Part shown: positions 8,301 to 18,346 of the stretch, one piece after another
Layout of the letters: each line of letters begins with the position of its first letter
Numbering within the stretch: the stretch's first letter is position 1
Origin: a virus
DNA: 61,563 nt
Direction: 5' to 3' (one strand)
IMG/VR virus record: IMGVR_UViG_3300044678_000872
Location: 1-61,563 of that record
The notes under the pieces: generated by a model
Databases searched by the model: none
The model's input: the letters and a program-made list of their open reading frames with translations, nothing else
Told to the model about the DNA's origin: nothing
Position numbers and translations under genes: made by a program

Positions 8301-11300
8301 AGCACCAATGGATTCTAAACTAAAATCAAATATTATAAATAGAGGAACAAATGAACCAGCAAAAGGATCAAAAGAGTCAAGATTGTTTTATGGAGATAAA
8401 AATAAAGGTGGAAGATTTAATAGACGTGAATATGTAAAAACTATAGCAAAAGTACTTGGTAAAAAATTTGCTAAAGGTGGATCTGTTCCATCATTGTTAA
8501 CACCTGGTGAGTTTGTTGTAAATAAAGATGCAGCCGCTGCTAATAGACCATTCCTTGATGCATTAAATGCTGGTCAAGTAAAGAAATTCCAATTTGGAAC
8601 ACCAGCAGCAGAATATGACACAGAGGCTGGTCCAATGACAAGAAGTCAAAGCAGAAAAATGGGAATAAGATCAGTTGGTAATAGAGTACGTGGTGGAGCA
8701 AGTGCTGCATCATTTGGAGGATTTTTAGTTGGAGGAGCATTACAAACAAGTTCTAATGAAGCAGCAAGGTCAATTGGTGGAGTAGTTATTGCAGCATCAA
8801 TGGCACAGCAAGCATTTTCATTGCTTGGTCCAGTGGTAAAAAAGTTAGCAATAAGGTTGCCAATGCTTACAAATCCAGTAGGTTTAGCAATAACAGGATT
8901 TATGGCAACAGCAGGAATTTTAACATACGTTTTTAACAAACAACTTGCAAAGTTAACAGATGCTAGTGCCGCAATGACTAGAGCAATGTATGGTGGATCA
9001 GAAAGTTTAGAAAATTTTGCACAGGCATATGGAAGAAAAACTTTTAGACAACAAGCGATTGAATCAGCAACGTCTGCTGTTGGAGGTCAAACATCTCAAG
9101 AAAGTCAACAATTCTCATCTCAGTTTATGCAACAAGATCAAGGTCAACAATTATTAGAATCAATTAGGAAGATAAGAAAAGAAGGTGGAGATGCCGTACA
9201 AGCACTTAGAAATCAATTATCTCAGGCAGTTGTGTCTGGATTAATAACTACTGAAGAGGCTAAGACAATAGCAAAAGATGTTGGCGTAGCATTAAATGAT
9301 CAAAATTTAGCAGTTAATGCTGTAGGACAAATTGTTGAGTTGTTAGGTCCAAATGGAGAAAAGTTAGATAATAACACAATGCAAATTATTGCTGAAATTA
9401 GTCCAAAATTTAACTTTGCAGAAATGCGAGCACAAGCAGAAAAAGCATATCAAGAAGATACTGGATTTTTTGCAAAACTATTTGGAAGAAAAGAAGACCA
9501 AACTCAGGCAGTACTTACTGCAGATGTAGTGCAAGGATTAGCAATAACTACTGAAAATTTTGCAAATGCAACAGCAAAAGCAAGAGATCAATATATAAAT
9601 GGACAAATTGATCTTAAAAAATATAACGAAGAAATAGCAGCATATGCAGTAGCGGTGGGAACAGAGTCTACTAAGGCTACTCAAATATTTGCTAGAAATA
9701 TTGGGATTTCTGTTAATGATATAGAAAAGTTTGCTAAAGAAGTAGAAGTTAAAGGCTCATATGGTGATAAAGTTTGGACAGAGCCAACAAAAAGAGCAAA
9801 ACAAATACAAGCATTTTTTAAAGAACAAAGAAATGGCATTGACACAATGCTAGAAGGACTTGGAGACAAGACTTCTAATGAACTAATTAATGGAATATTA
9901 AAGTTTTCTGGTGGAGAGGGTCCTAAGTCAGCAGAAATATTTAATCAAATGCTTACTGGAACTTTAAGCCAAGATTTACTTAACCAAATTGTAACGTTTT
10001 TAAATAGTCAAGGGTTAACAGATGCAGCAAATCAATTTAAAAGTAAATTTGCTATTTCAACAAGACCAGCAGGTTTTATAGGACCAGTTGCACCTAACAG
10101 TGTGACCCCAGGAGAAGAACAACCTCCAGAGCCTGCACAAAAATCTAAAATTCAATTATTACAAGAGTCAATTACACAAACAAAAGAGTACACAAAAGCA
10201 ATAGATACTTTAATGAAGAAAGGTTTAACAGCAGAAGCGGCTGCTAATTTAGATGCTGCTACAGCAATTGAAATTGTAAAAACTGGTAGATATAAATTAA
10301 TAAAATCAATTAATGATCAAGTTACTGCACAAGCAGTATTGCAAAATGTTTTAAAGTCAAAAGATGAAAGAAGACAAGATATTCTTGACGCAGAAAATGA
10401 TGCAATAGATAATAATATTAGTTTAATTCAAGATCAAATAAATGCAGTTAATAGATTAAATGAACTTGATCAAAGACAAGTTAGTTTAAGGCAAAAAGGT
10501 TTAGATGAACTTTCAAAGAAAGAAACTGCAGTTAATAAAGTTTACAACGATAGGGTAAGTGCTCTTACTAGAGTTAAAGAAGCCAATGCTCAAGTAACTC
10601 AACAACAACAAGATAGAGTTAATCTTGCTTCAGCATTGACTGGTGGAGATATTGCTGCCGCAGCCCAAGCCGCTGCAACTATGACAGAAAATTTTGCATC
10701 AGGTCAAATAGATCAAGCACAAGCAGAATTAGATCTTCAAAGACAAAGAGAAGTTGAAGCCTTGACGGTATCTGTAAATGGTCAATTATTAACTAGACAA
10801 CAAATAGAATCACAGATTGATGTATTTAATGAAAGAATATATCAAAGAAACTTAGCAACATTACCTTTACAAGATCAAATATTTGGACAAGAACAAAGAA
10901 AATTAGCAATACAAAGAGAAATTGATAATATTCAATTAAACATAAGACAGAAACAAATACAAGAAGAGCAAAGGGCTGGAAGACTAGTTGGATATTATAA
11001 GTCAATGGCTTGGTGGACTAATCAAAGAGCCAAAGGTACATTTGAAGGAGAACCTCAAGCAACTGGTGGAGTTATACAAAAGAAAGCATTTGGTGGATTT
11101 TTAAAATATACATCTAATGAGCCAGCACCAGGAATGGCAATGGGTGGAAAGATGAAAAAGTATGCAGTTGGAAACATTGTTCCAGGGCTTGGAAATACAG
11201 ATAGGGTTCCAGCATTACTTACACCAGGAGAATTTGTTGTTAGAAAATCAGTAGCCTCAGAAAATATGGATATGTTGAAAGCATTAAATGGGGATGTGTT

Positions 11301-11505
11301 CCCATCAATAAAAGGTGGAAATCCTTCAGTAGAATTGGGTTCTGTACCAACAACACAAGCAACTATAAATAATACTCCAGTGTATACTTATAATGTAAAC
11401 GTAAATGTTCCAAATACAGATGCTTCTCCAGAACAAATAGCAAATGTAGTTGTAGCAAAACTTAGAAGAACATCAGATGCAAATTTAAGGAGTAGTAGAT
11501 TTTAA
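5368..11505 (+). CDS. tail tape measure protein
   Basis: A 2045-residue protein, the longest in the window, directly after the tail chaperones. The N-terminal third (about 200-450) contains the TP901-type tape measure core (MELEKQAVAFKKVYGD, LAAQAAAAGRR, AAIPRVAPVIQGLG, EGGVSAEQGANALKSGL). Hydrophobic stretches near residues 515-570 and 1150-1200 may insert in the host membrane. Three copies of a motif with the core LTPGEFVV occur near residues 700, 1045 and 1950, each after a Gly-rich turn. A long Gln/Ala-rich helical region precedes the C-terminus. At about 0.15 nm per residue, it predicts a tail of roughly 300 nm. It starts with GTG overlapping the previous stop (TAGTG) and ends TAATG into the next gene. 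Confidence 0.93.
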   Translation: MADVAKGIIDIEINTGNAAAQLKALQQQINAFTLSVNKNNSFQSNAAAKYTSELKDLINASRFFTAETVKMRTSAGALDATLRKGQGTLGQFFNAKFNRNSALFAETMGLASERARTMQTQFIATTGASRGMQEALAIRPLAAFNSQLTIASQRSQILTSMFKQGTTQLINFGKNVQWAGRQLMVGFTLPLTVFGTTAGKTFMELEKQAVAFKKVYGDIFTTPAELQGNLESVMALGREYTKYGIAVKDTVGLAAQAAAAGRRNKDLTDAVTQATRLATLGQMSQNEALDTTIALQSAFRLSGQELADTVNFLNMVENQTVVSLQDLAAAIPRVAPVIQGLGGDVKDMSVFLAAMQEGGVSAEQGANALKSGLGSLINPTKAATQMLAGFNINLDAIIQANRGDLMGTVMEFGKALQTLDEFSRQQVLEQVFGKFQYARLGALFENIVRDGSQANQVLQTMGFSSEQLRQTAEKELGVIENSFGVQLIAAIEKFKLAIAPIGQLFVELAIPVVNFITSIVDKFNSLPDFTKKFIAFATIITGLVIPAGTMFFGLLMNLSGTLAKLLQSIGIFSKGLMKGGLLGGVQALTQSMKYLSLEEIDAAIAAKQLGNATMSSNDAFRQQVAAAEGARVAVKNLGDTYQYLIARMAEAAGLSKVTFATPGTALKTAQARSKNIKGAFPRRFATGGPVPGSGNQDTVPAMLTPGEFVVTKDATKSIGTKFLERLNMGGVAGYKNGTKKIENQINLEAMKNEAGATTSTQSERQSTLGASQRAHNIAGQTAVAGPGGVSTSRGVIPEGYTYQKLADRIIDIDATLNNNLKDKGVTGRQLLNDFKARKMSVFQTMDNQFVNFFEDEKIRLQTTTNLNSGQIAKKLRQIEANYTKTKKQIYRRYIKTFSRYPDRVFTDTDLGKVSNQVYRVFDKNSTLKNFHNELKQFRSTRIRKTELKETARSAGLSTKGTIPELLNRIEDDRVAKGLAPMDSKLKSNIINRGTNEPAKGSKESRLFYGDKNKGGRFNRREYVKTIAKVLGKKFAKGGSVPSLLTPGEFVVNKDAAAANRPFLDALNAGQVKKFQFGTPAAEYDTEAGPMTRSQSRKMGIRSVGNRVRGGASAASFGGFLVGGALQTSSNEAARSIGGVVIAASMAQQAFSLLGPVVKKLAIRLPMLTNPVGLAITGFMATAGILTYVFNKQLAKLTDASAAMTRAMYGGSESLENFAQAYGRKTFRQQAIESATSAVGGQTSQESQQFSSQFMQQDQGQQLLESIRKIRKEGGDAVQALRNQLSQAVVSGLITTEEAKTIAKDVGVALNDQNLAVNAVGQIVELLGPNGEKLDNNTMQIIAEISPKFNFAEMRAQAEKAYQEDTGFFAKLFGRKEDQTQAVLTADVVQGLAITTENFANATAKARDQYINGQIDLKKYNEEIAAYAVAVGTESTKATQIFARNIGISVNDIEKFAKEVEVKGSYGDKVWTEPTKRAKQIQAFFKEQRNGIDTMLEGLGDKTSNELINGILKFSGGEGPKSAEIFNQMLTGTLSQDLLNQIVTFLNSQGLTDAANQFKSKFAISTRPAGFIGPVAPNSVTPGEEQPPEPAQKSKIQLLQESITQTKEYTKAIDTLMKKGLTAEAAANLDAATAIEIVKTGRYKLIKSINDQVTAQAVLQNVLKSKDERRQDILDAENDAIDNNISLIQDQINAVNRLNELDQRQVSLRQKGLDELSKKETAVNKVYNDRVSALTRVKEANAQVTQQQQDRVNLASALTGGDIAAAAQAAATMTENFASGQIDQAQAELDLQRQREVEALTVSVNGQLLTRQQIESQIDVFNERIYQRNLATLPLQDQIFGQEQRKLAIQREIDNIQLNIRQKQIQEEQRAGRLVGYYKSMAWWTNQRAKGTFEGEPQATGGVIQKKAFGGFLKYTSNEPAPGMAMGGKMKKYAVGNIVPGLGNTDRVPALLTPGEFVVRKSVASENMDMLKALNGDVFPSIKGGNPSVELGSVPTTQATINNTPVYTYNVNVNVPNTDASPEQIANVVVAKLRRTSDANLRSSRF

Positions 11506-12089
11506 TGGCTACATCAACATATTTTCAAAATAGATTTGAATATGCAAGACCACAGGCTATAGCATGGGCTAATTCATACACAATAAGTGGTGGATTATTT
11601 CTTCCAGAAGGTAATACTGAAGGAGAAGACTTTTTAATTTTATCTGATCATAATAGAAGTGATATTAATTTTACAAAACAAAGATTAGAAAACAAACAAA
11701 GAATGATTTCAGGAGCAATGCGTTCATACCACATTGCAGATAAGGTTAACGTATCATGGTCTTGGGAAATGCTTCCATCAAGAGCCTTTAGTGGTGACCC
11801 TGGATTTGATTCCTCTGGACTACAAACATATTCAGCAACTGAATACACAGCAGACGGAGGAGCAGGAGGGGTTGACATAGTTAAATGGTACGAAAATCAC
11901 CCTGGCTCTTTCTTTATGTTTTTAGCATACGATAGATTTGATAGATTTGAAAGTGTTCCATATTCACACTTAGGACAATATAATGAAGTAGTAGAAGTTT
12001 ATTTTTCTGACTTTGATTATTCGGTTATTAAAAGAGGTCCAACAACACATGATTTCTGGAATATATCGGTAGCAGTTGAGGAAGTATAA
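11505..12089 (+). CDS. minor tail protein (distal-tail position)
   Basis: A 194-residue protein immediately after the tape measure gene, the usual place for the distal tail protein that starts the tail tip. It is rich in aromatic residues (WSWEMLPSRAF, FFMFLAYDRFDRFESVPYS) and ends with a predicted beta region (EVVEVYFSDFDYSVI). Coupled by TAATG on both sides. Role from position. Confidence 0.55.
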   Translation: MATSTYFQNRFEYARPQAIAWANSYTISGGLFLPEGNTEGEDFLILSDHNRSDINFTKQRLENKQRMISGAMRSYHIADKVNVSWSWEMLPSRAFSGDPGFDSSGLQTYSATEYTADGGAGGVDIVKWYENHPGSFFMFLAYDRFDRFESVPYSHLGQYNEVVEVYFSDFDYSVIKRGPTTHDFWNISVAVEEV

Positions 12090-15000
12090 TGTTTACAGAT
12101 GAAGACTTATTAGATCATCTCCAAACAGTAAATACCTTACAAATAGAATCACTGGTAACTGCTGAATGGAATCTTAATGATTTGCAAGAAATAAATAACT
12201 ATGGAAATTATAGATATAGACCAAACGATTCTGCATCTCCAATATACAACGCACTTATTTCTTCTTATGATAGTAATGATGAAGGTAATTTTTATTTAGA
12301 TTCTTTAGAGTCAACAGTTATATCAGAATATGCTGTGGATAATAATGATGCATCTTTATTGTTTACTACCCCAGAAGTTGATAGGTCTTTATACTTTTCA
12401 CTAAAAGAATGTTTTCAACCATTTAGACCAAGGTCGGGTATTAATAAAGTATTATTTTTTAATGATAAGTATGTTGATAATATAACTTCAGCAAGAAGAC
12501 CAAGATATTATTTTGCATCTAGATATGATAAATTTAAATACTGGAATTCATATAGAAAAGAACTATATAAAGCAAGTGCTAGTGCAAACTTTATTAGTAA
12601 AGAAAGGGGTATATCAAGTCAATCTGATGTAAATGAAATAGGTTATGAGATTGAAGATACAGTACCATTTATAGTTTATGAGGATGATTTTGCTATTAAT
12701 AGAATAGTTGTTAAAATGCAAACTAACTTAGCAGAGTCATCAAAAGGTTTAGTAAGAAATGTTTTAGATGGCGTAAGTTTAGAAGATCCTTTAGGAGATA
12801 GAACTAAATCAAGCATCCCAAAACGTTGGAATATTCAATATCTAGATCAAAGTGATAACTGGATAAATGCTATATCATTTGACGAGGACAGCACAAGAAG
12901 AGATGGAACTGATGTTGTTAAATGGGATGGGTATACAGAAATTTATTATGGCTTGATTGTGCCAGATGACTATAAAAATAATTTTAATTTAGTAGATAGT
13001 TTAAGTTCAAGTGCATTTTTAGTTAATGGACTTTTAGCAGGAGAGTCATATTTAGTTGGTTCAGACATAAATAATGCTGGAGAACTTTATATTTGGAATG
13101 GATCATCTTGGGATATATCTGTACCAGAGTATGGTTTTTCTTTGGTAGAAGATGATGACACAAAAAGAATTGGAATGGTTAGAACATTAGTTGATCCAGA
13201 ATATTTTGATACTGATGGGGTTAGAACGTATAGGGAAGTAAAGTATATACGAGGTTTGCGGGTAGTGGTAGAAACAATGTATGGACCTAATACTACTTTT
13301 GATTTAATAGAATTATCTCCTAGGCTAAAAGCAGATATATCAAACTATGTAGTATCATTTGAAACAAATAGATCTTTGGCTAAGTCAAATACTGGTTTGC
13401 CAGTGGGTGGACTAGTTGCATCTAATGGTCAAATTAATTTAATGAACTATGATGAAACTTTTAGTGAAAACAATGAAGATAGTCTTATTCAAGGACTATT
13501 AAAGCCAAATGTAAAGTTTGATTTTTATGAAGGAATTTTAGATGTAAATGGATTTGATAAATTTATACCAATTAAAACTTTATACTCAGAAGAGTTTCCT
13601 GTAGTTGTAGGTGGATTATCTGATATATCAGTTTCACTTAGAGATAGTTATTTTAGATTTGAAACAGCGGTAGCACCTTCAATATTATTAAACAATACTA
13701 CACTTACAAAAGCAGTAGCAGTTTTATTAGATAATATTGGGTTTAGTAATTATATATTTAAAAATATAACAACAAAAAATGATCCAGTTATTCCGTATTT
13801 CTTTGTTGAGCCAGATGCTTCAGTTTCAGAAATATTGGAAAGACTTTCTGTCTCAACACAAACAGCAATGTTTTTTGACGAAAACAATGATTTTGTAATA
13901 ATGACAAAAGACTATCTACTGCCAGAAACAGCAGATAGGTCAACTGACTATATTTTATACGGAGAAAGAACAGCAGTATCTAGTGGATCAGTTTTACCAA
14001 ACATTATTAGTGTAGAAGGGGTAGAAACAAAGATTCTTAATAATGGAAAAATTAACTATATTACTAGATATATTCAAAGATCTGCAGCATCATTATCTCA
14101 AGCAACTAAAGTTGATGAAGATAGAACTTACATATATAAACCAGTTTTATTATGGGAAGTTGGAAATGATATAGCAACAAAAACAATTAACGAACAGTCT
14201 AAATCAACTGGATTTGCATTGGGTGCTGTTGCTTTAAATACAACACTTAGTGCTGAGCCGCCACGAGTAGAAAGTAATGTAGTTATAAATAACATTATAG
14301 ACTTAGGAGAAAATGTTTACTGGCTTCCAAGATTTCAAGGGTACATGTATGCAAATGGAGAGATTATTAGATATGACGCTGTTGAATATATAATTCCAGG
14401 TCAAGGAGTAAGTTGGATATCAAATAATCAAGAGTATCAAAAATATTTTTCTACATTACCATTTAATGGAAAAATGTATCCAACTGGAAATGTTAGAATA
14501 TACTCAGAGCCATACTATATTAATTTAACTTCTGCAAGTGTTGTTGGTTTAGATCCAGGAGTAACTTATAAAAACGGAGAAGTAAAAACTCACGGTAGAG
14601 CACAGTTTGGTACAACAATAACAGAGCATAGTTCTGGACTACCTTCATACTGGTCAAACAATAATAATGTTCGTGGTTTAAAAATGTCTTCTAATTATAT
14701 TTTTACTACAACACCAACAGATTTAATTAGTAAGCCACAAAAAGCAAGCACAGCCTTAACTATTGGTATGGATAATACAACAGCATTATCGTCAACAAGA
14801 ACTGGTATTATTGCAAACTTTATGCGTCAATCTATACCATCTGATGACGTAATTAAAGATTATAAAACAACTTCATCTGGAACAATTCAATCATCAGCAT
14901 TTGTATTTACAGGTCCAACTCCAATGCCAACAGCAATAGATAAAAGAGATTTTGTTACATATGTTTATAAAGAACTAGAGTCAGACTTTAAGCACTTTGG

Positions 15001-16456
15001 AACTAGGATGAGAATTATTGGAAAATCAAAATCTGGAGATAAAGTTTTAACACCTCAAAATGCTACTGACTACTACACGGTAGAACCTCTAATTGCAAAC
15101 GATACTCCAAAAATTGAAGGTGGCTCTGGAGGTATATCATTTCTTTTAAATCCAGATAAAGGTCAAGGATATTTTTATGAAATAATATCTTTAACTGGAG
15201 ATAACTTAGAAAGATACACAACAGCAGATGGAACTACAGGTCAAACAACAAGTGTTGTTCACAACATTATATTTTATAAAGTACAGCCAGGAACAGTAAA
15301 CGGACAAACAGTAGCAGTTCCTTATAAACTGTGGGGTGGTCTTGGAAAAATATTAGTAGATGAGGGAAGATTTGTTGGAAATGACAGGGTAGTAAATCAA
15401 CAAAATCCAACAGTATATGATTTATCTGCTGAATACGAAGACATTGGAACAACTAGAAGATTTTATTTATATTTAAACAATACTTTAATATCTATAGTAG
15501 ACGATACAGATCCTTTACCAATATATAACAATATTGCTTTATTTACTAGAGGATCTTCAAAATGTATGTTTGATAATGTATACTCTTTAAAAAATCTTCA
15601 AAGTAAAGAAAGTAGTGTTTCTGTAGTTAATAGTACATCCAAACCTTTTTCAAATAGAGAGATTCTTTCATCAGATGCATTAAGAACATACGCAATATCT
15701 GGAATAGTTCAATCAACATATTTATCTGGTATTAGTGCAAACAGTGGTCCTAAGTATTCAATATACTATGATGAGTTTGGAACTATATTAAGAGAGTGTG
15801 CATATTTTAATATTAAGTACGATAAAGCATATCCAGCATTTTTAGCATTCTTAGCACCAACATTTAATAGTGAAAGAACGTATACAGCCTCTGGATTTAG
15901 AGCGGGGTCATATGGTGCAGAATTTTTAATTTTTAATAATACAGATAAGGCTATAGTTCTTGATGAAACTTCAGGTAGTTATCTAAGAATTATAGGGGTT
16001 ACATTTACACAAAATACATCAAATGTATTGACAGTAGACGATTACTTTAAAGATTTATCTAATTTCAGTGATCCAGTAATTGTTAACAATGTTATTACTT
16101 CTCCACAGATATCAGACAAAACATATCAAAGTGTTAAAACAAGTAGATCAAAGTATGGAGATAGATCTTTTAGTTTAGAGTCCCCATATATTCAAAGCGA
16201 TGATCAAGCACGAGATATAATGGATTGGATGATTAAAAAAACTATAAGACCAAGAAAGAATGTTTACATTGAAACTTTTGGTACCCCACATTTACAGTTA
16301 GGTGACTTAGTGACAATAGATTATAGATTTCCAGAGCAAAATAATCAAGAAGGAACTTTGTTTGTTGATAAAGATAAAAAATTTGTTATTACAGAAATAT
16401 TTTATTCTAGATCAACTAGTGGTGTAAGAAATAGGTTAAGGATGGTTGAAGCATAA
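12089..16456 (+). CDS. large minor tail protein / tail tip hub
   Basis: A 1455-residue protein after the distal tail gene, where siphophages encode the large baseplate or tip hub. No catalytic motif stands out. Residues about 1130-1175 (EDIGTTRRFYLYLNNTLISIVDD, FDNVYSLKN) look like a concanavalin-like carbohydrate-binding sandwich. The C-terminal part, with HLQLGDLVTIDYRF and RSTSGVRNRLRMVEA, resembles hub ends that make beta structure. It probably forms the tail tip and may hold receptor-binding domains. Overlaps both neighbours by one base. Confidence 0.6.
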   Translation: MFTDEDLLDHLQTVNTLQIESLVTAEWNLNDLQEINNYGNYRYRPNDSASPIYNALISSYDSNDEGNFYLDSLESTVISEYAVDNNDASLLFTTPEVDRSLYFSLKECFQPFRPRSGINKVLFFNDKYVDNITSARRPRYYFASRYDKFKYWNSYRKELYKASASANFISKERGISSQSDVNEIGYEIEDTVPFIVYEDDFAINRIVVKMQTNLAESSKGLVRNVLDGVSLEDPLGDRTKSSIPKRWNIQYLDQSDNWINAISFDEDSTRRDGTDVVKWDGYTEIYYGLIVPDDYKNNFNLVDSLSSSAFLVNGLLAGESYLVGSDINNAGELYIWNGSSWDISVPEYGFSLVEDDDTKRIGMVRTLVDPEYFDTDGVRTYREVKYIRGLRVVVETMYGPNTTFDLIELSPRLKADISNYVVSFETNRSLAKSNTGLPVGGLVASNGQINLMNYDETFSENNEDSLIQGLLKPNVKFDFYEGILDVNGFDKFIPIKTLYSEEFPVVVGGLSDISVSLRDSYFRFETAVAPSILLNNTTLTKAVAVLLDNIGFSNYIFKNITTKNDPVIPYFFVEPDASVSEILERLSVSTQTAMFFDENNDFVIMTKDYLLPETADRSTDYILYGERTAVSSGSVLPNIISVEGVETKILNNGKINYITRYIQRSAASLSQATKVDEDRTYIYKPVLLWEVGNDIATKTINEQSKSTGFALGAVALNTTLSAEPPRVESNVVINNIIDLGENVYWLPRFQGYMYANGEIIRYDAVEYIIPGQGVSWISNNQEYQKYFSTLPFNGKMYPTGNVRIYSEPYYINLTSASVVGLDPGVTYKNGEVKTHGRAQFGTTITEHSSGLPSYWSNNNNVRGLKMSSNYIFTTTPTDLISKPQKASTALTIGMDNTTALSSTRTGIIANFMRQSIPSDDVIKDYKTTSSGTIQSSAFVFTGPTPMPTAIDKRDFVTYVYKELESDFKHFGTRMRIIGKSKSGDKVLTPQNATDYYTVEPLIANDTPKIEGGSGGISFLLNPDKGQGYFYEIISLTGDNLERYTTADGTTGQTTSVVHNIIFYKVQPGTVNGQTVAVPYKLWGGLGKILVDEGRFVGNDRVVNQQNPTVYDLSAEYEDIGTTRRFYLYLNNTLISIVDDTDPLPIYNNIALFTRGSSKCMFDNVYSLKNLQSKESSVSVVNSTSKPFSNREILSSDALRTYAISGIVQSTYLSGISANSGPKYSIYYDEFGTILRECAYFNIKYDKAYPAFLAFLAPTFNSERTYTASGFRAGSYGAEFLIFNNTDKAIVLDETSGSYLRIIGVTFTQNTSNVLTVDDYFKDLSNFSDPVIVNNVITSPQISDKTYQSVKTSRSKYGDRSFSLESPYIQSDDQARDIMDWMIKKTIRPRKNVYIETFGTPHLQLGDLVTIDYRFPEQNNQEGTLFVDKDKKFVITEIFYSRSTSGVRNRLRMVEA

Positions 16457-17193
16457 TGGCTAAAAAAGGTACAACTAGACCATCAGGAAATACTGCTAAA
16501 GCACCAATTACTTCTAGTTCTCCAGCAGTAAAAAAATTAGCAGAGGCTGTTAAAAAAGCAAATACTGGAGTTCAGGGCACAAAAAAATCAGGAACATCTA
16601 GTAACAATTTATTTGCATACTCTTATACAAAACCATTTTATGCTAAAGTGGAAACAGATAAAACAAAAAAGAAAAAATCAAAAACTTTGCCAGGAGAAAC
16701 TCCTGCACCACCAGCCCCACCACCACCAGGTCCACCAGTATATGACGATAACATTCCTTATACTCCACCACCAGTTATGGTGCCAGAAAGAGATGTTGTT
16801 AATTTAGCGGTAGAACAACTTGATTCAAAAACTATAGAGAACTTACTATTTGAAAATATAGGAGCAAATGAATTAACTAAGTTTGTTAGACATGATACTG
16901 TGCAAGGAAATAATCCACTATACAATATTATTTCTAATCTATCAGACATTAGAAGAAAGTTTGACCCTGTTGATCTAATATCAGTTCAGGTACCAGACTC
17001 ACCATTTCAGGGTAACTCTATAGATTTAAATAAAAAAATTCCAACAGAAGAATATTTACAAGCATTAGGATTAACTGATTATGTATACATAGATTCAAAC
17101 GGAGATTTGATAATAGAGGTTGTTAATATGAGAGATAAAGAGATAGTAGAAGTCCAGATAGATTCAAATGGTACAATATACGAGGTGAACTAA
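16456..17193 (+). CDS. proline-rich minor tail protein
   Basis: A 245-residue protein with a basic, low-complexity N-terminal half (Lys/Thr/Ser, then a Pro run near residues 80-110 with PAPPAPPPPGPP) and an acidic, ordered C-terminal half (about 115-245). The layout suggests a flexible linker attached to a folded adaptor. It lies in the tail tip and fibre cluster and probably links hub and fibre. No known family recognised. Confidence 0.45.
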   Translation: MAKKGTTRPSGNTAKAPITSSSPAVKKLAEAVKKANTGVQGTKKSGTSSNNLFAYSYTKPFYAKVETDKTKKKKSKTLPGETPAPPAPPPPGPPVYDDNIPYTPPPVMVPERDVVNLAVEQLDSKTIENLLFENIGANELTKFVRHDTVQGNNPLYNIISNLSDIRRKFDPVDLISVQVPDSPFQGNSIDLNKKIPTEEYLQALGLTDYVYIDSNGDLIIEVVNMRDKEIVEVQIDSNGTIYEVN

Positions 17194-17194
17194 T

Positions 17195-18346
17195 TTGATT
17201 ACAACAGACGGAAAACAGATAATTGCTAAGTATCTTTTAGATCAAGCACCAGCATTTGCAACCCATATTGCTGCTGGATGTGGAACTAAGCCACTGCTTA
17301 GTGGAGATGAGGCAAACATATCTGCCTCAGTTCAATCATTAGATTTTGAATTATTCAGAGAGCCAATTCTTGCAAAAGGTTTTGTAAATGAAGGTGGAGT
17401 AGAAAAAATAGTTTTTAAGGCTCAAATGCCAACTACCCAAAGATATTTAATTTCAGAGGTAGGTCTTTATCCAGCAGGAACAAATGTTATCGCTGGAAAA
17501 TATGATAGTAGATTGTTAGTTACATTTACATCAGCAGAACCTTGGTCATATGTAACAAATGGATCAGCATCTGCTATAGAGTTTGAACCAAATGGAGTTT
17601 TAAATTTAACAAGTGGAAGTGCAATAACTAACGACATTACCACAACAACAAAGGGTCAATTCATAAATTCTGATTCTACAATATTTAATACATCTTCAAG
17701 ATCATCTAGATTAGAGCAGCCAAGACTGCTTAGTCGTGCATTAATGGTTAGTGGGAGTAGTTCATTTTTAACACTAGACCCAGGGGACCCAACTAAACTT
17801 ATAGCAACTAGTAGTGCTTCTTATATAGAAAATAGTAGTATAAATTTTGATTTTAGTCAAAACATTACTACAGATAAATTAAAACTAGCATTTAGTTTAT
17901 TAAGTAGAACTGCTTCAGTAGACACCGCACCAGACTCTGTTAGAATTCTTTTAGAGTTTACAAATGGAACAACGTTACCAGGTACCTCACCAAAAGCAAA
18001 GTTAAGTATGATACTTTCATCATCTGACTTTCAGGTAGATGGTAATGCAAATAGGTATGTAGTAGTAACTAAATCTTTATCTAATTTTGAAAGAGATACA
18101 GATTTTACATTTTCAAATATTAATGGAATAAGGATATATACATCTATTTTAGTTGGGGGTGTGCCAACAGATAATTATTTAGTTGCATACGATGGGTTAA
18201 GAATAGACAATGTATCTACAATTAATCCACTATATTCTTTAGTAGGTTATGATGTTATTAAAACAGATAACGGTTTACCAATTTTAAAACAAGAAAATAC
18301 AAATAATTATATAGAGTATAGATTTGGTATTGGAGTGACGTCTTAA
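17195..18346 (+). CDS. tail fibre-type protein
   Basis: A 383-residue protein starting with TTG one base after the previous stop, with GAGGTG as ribosome site. The N-terminus (MITTDGKQIIAKYLLDQAPAF) and a following region about aerial features such as ISEVGLYP resemble phage tail fibre attachment domains that begin with 'TDGK..IAKYL'. The rest is Ser/Thr-rich beta sequence with a LFLDL-like pattern suited to a sandwich domain near residues 180-340. Probably part of the adsorption apparatus; no enzyme motif. Confidence 0.5.
   Translation: MITTDGKQIIAKYLLDQAPAFATHIAAGCGTKPLLSGDEANISASVQSLDFELFREPILAKGFVNEGGVEKIVFKAQMPTTQRYLISEVGLYPAGTNVIAGKYDSRLLVTFTSAEPWSYVTNGSASAIEFEPNGVLNLTSGSAITNDITTTTKGQFINSDSTIFNTSSRSSRLEQPRLLSRALMVSGSSSFLTLDPGDPTKLIATSSASYIENSSINFDFSQNITTDKLKLAFSLLSRTASVDTAPDSVRILLEFTNGTTLPGTSPKAKLSMILSSSDFQVDGNANRYVVVTKSLSNFERDTDFTFSNINGIRIYTSILVGGVPTDNYLVAYDGLRIDNVSTINPLYSLVGYDVIKTDNGLPILKQENTNNYIEYRFGIGVTS

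Noticed and set aside
8540-8939. Minus-strand frames in the tape measure gene
   Set aside because: They lack ribosome sites and promoters and lie within a long conserved rightward gene.
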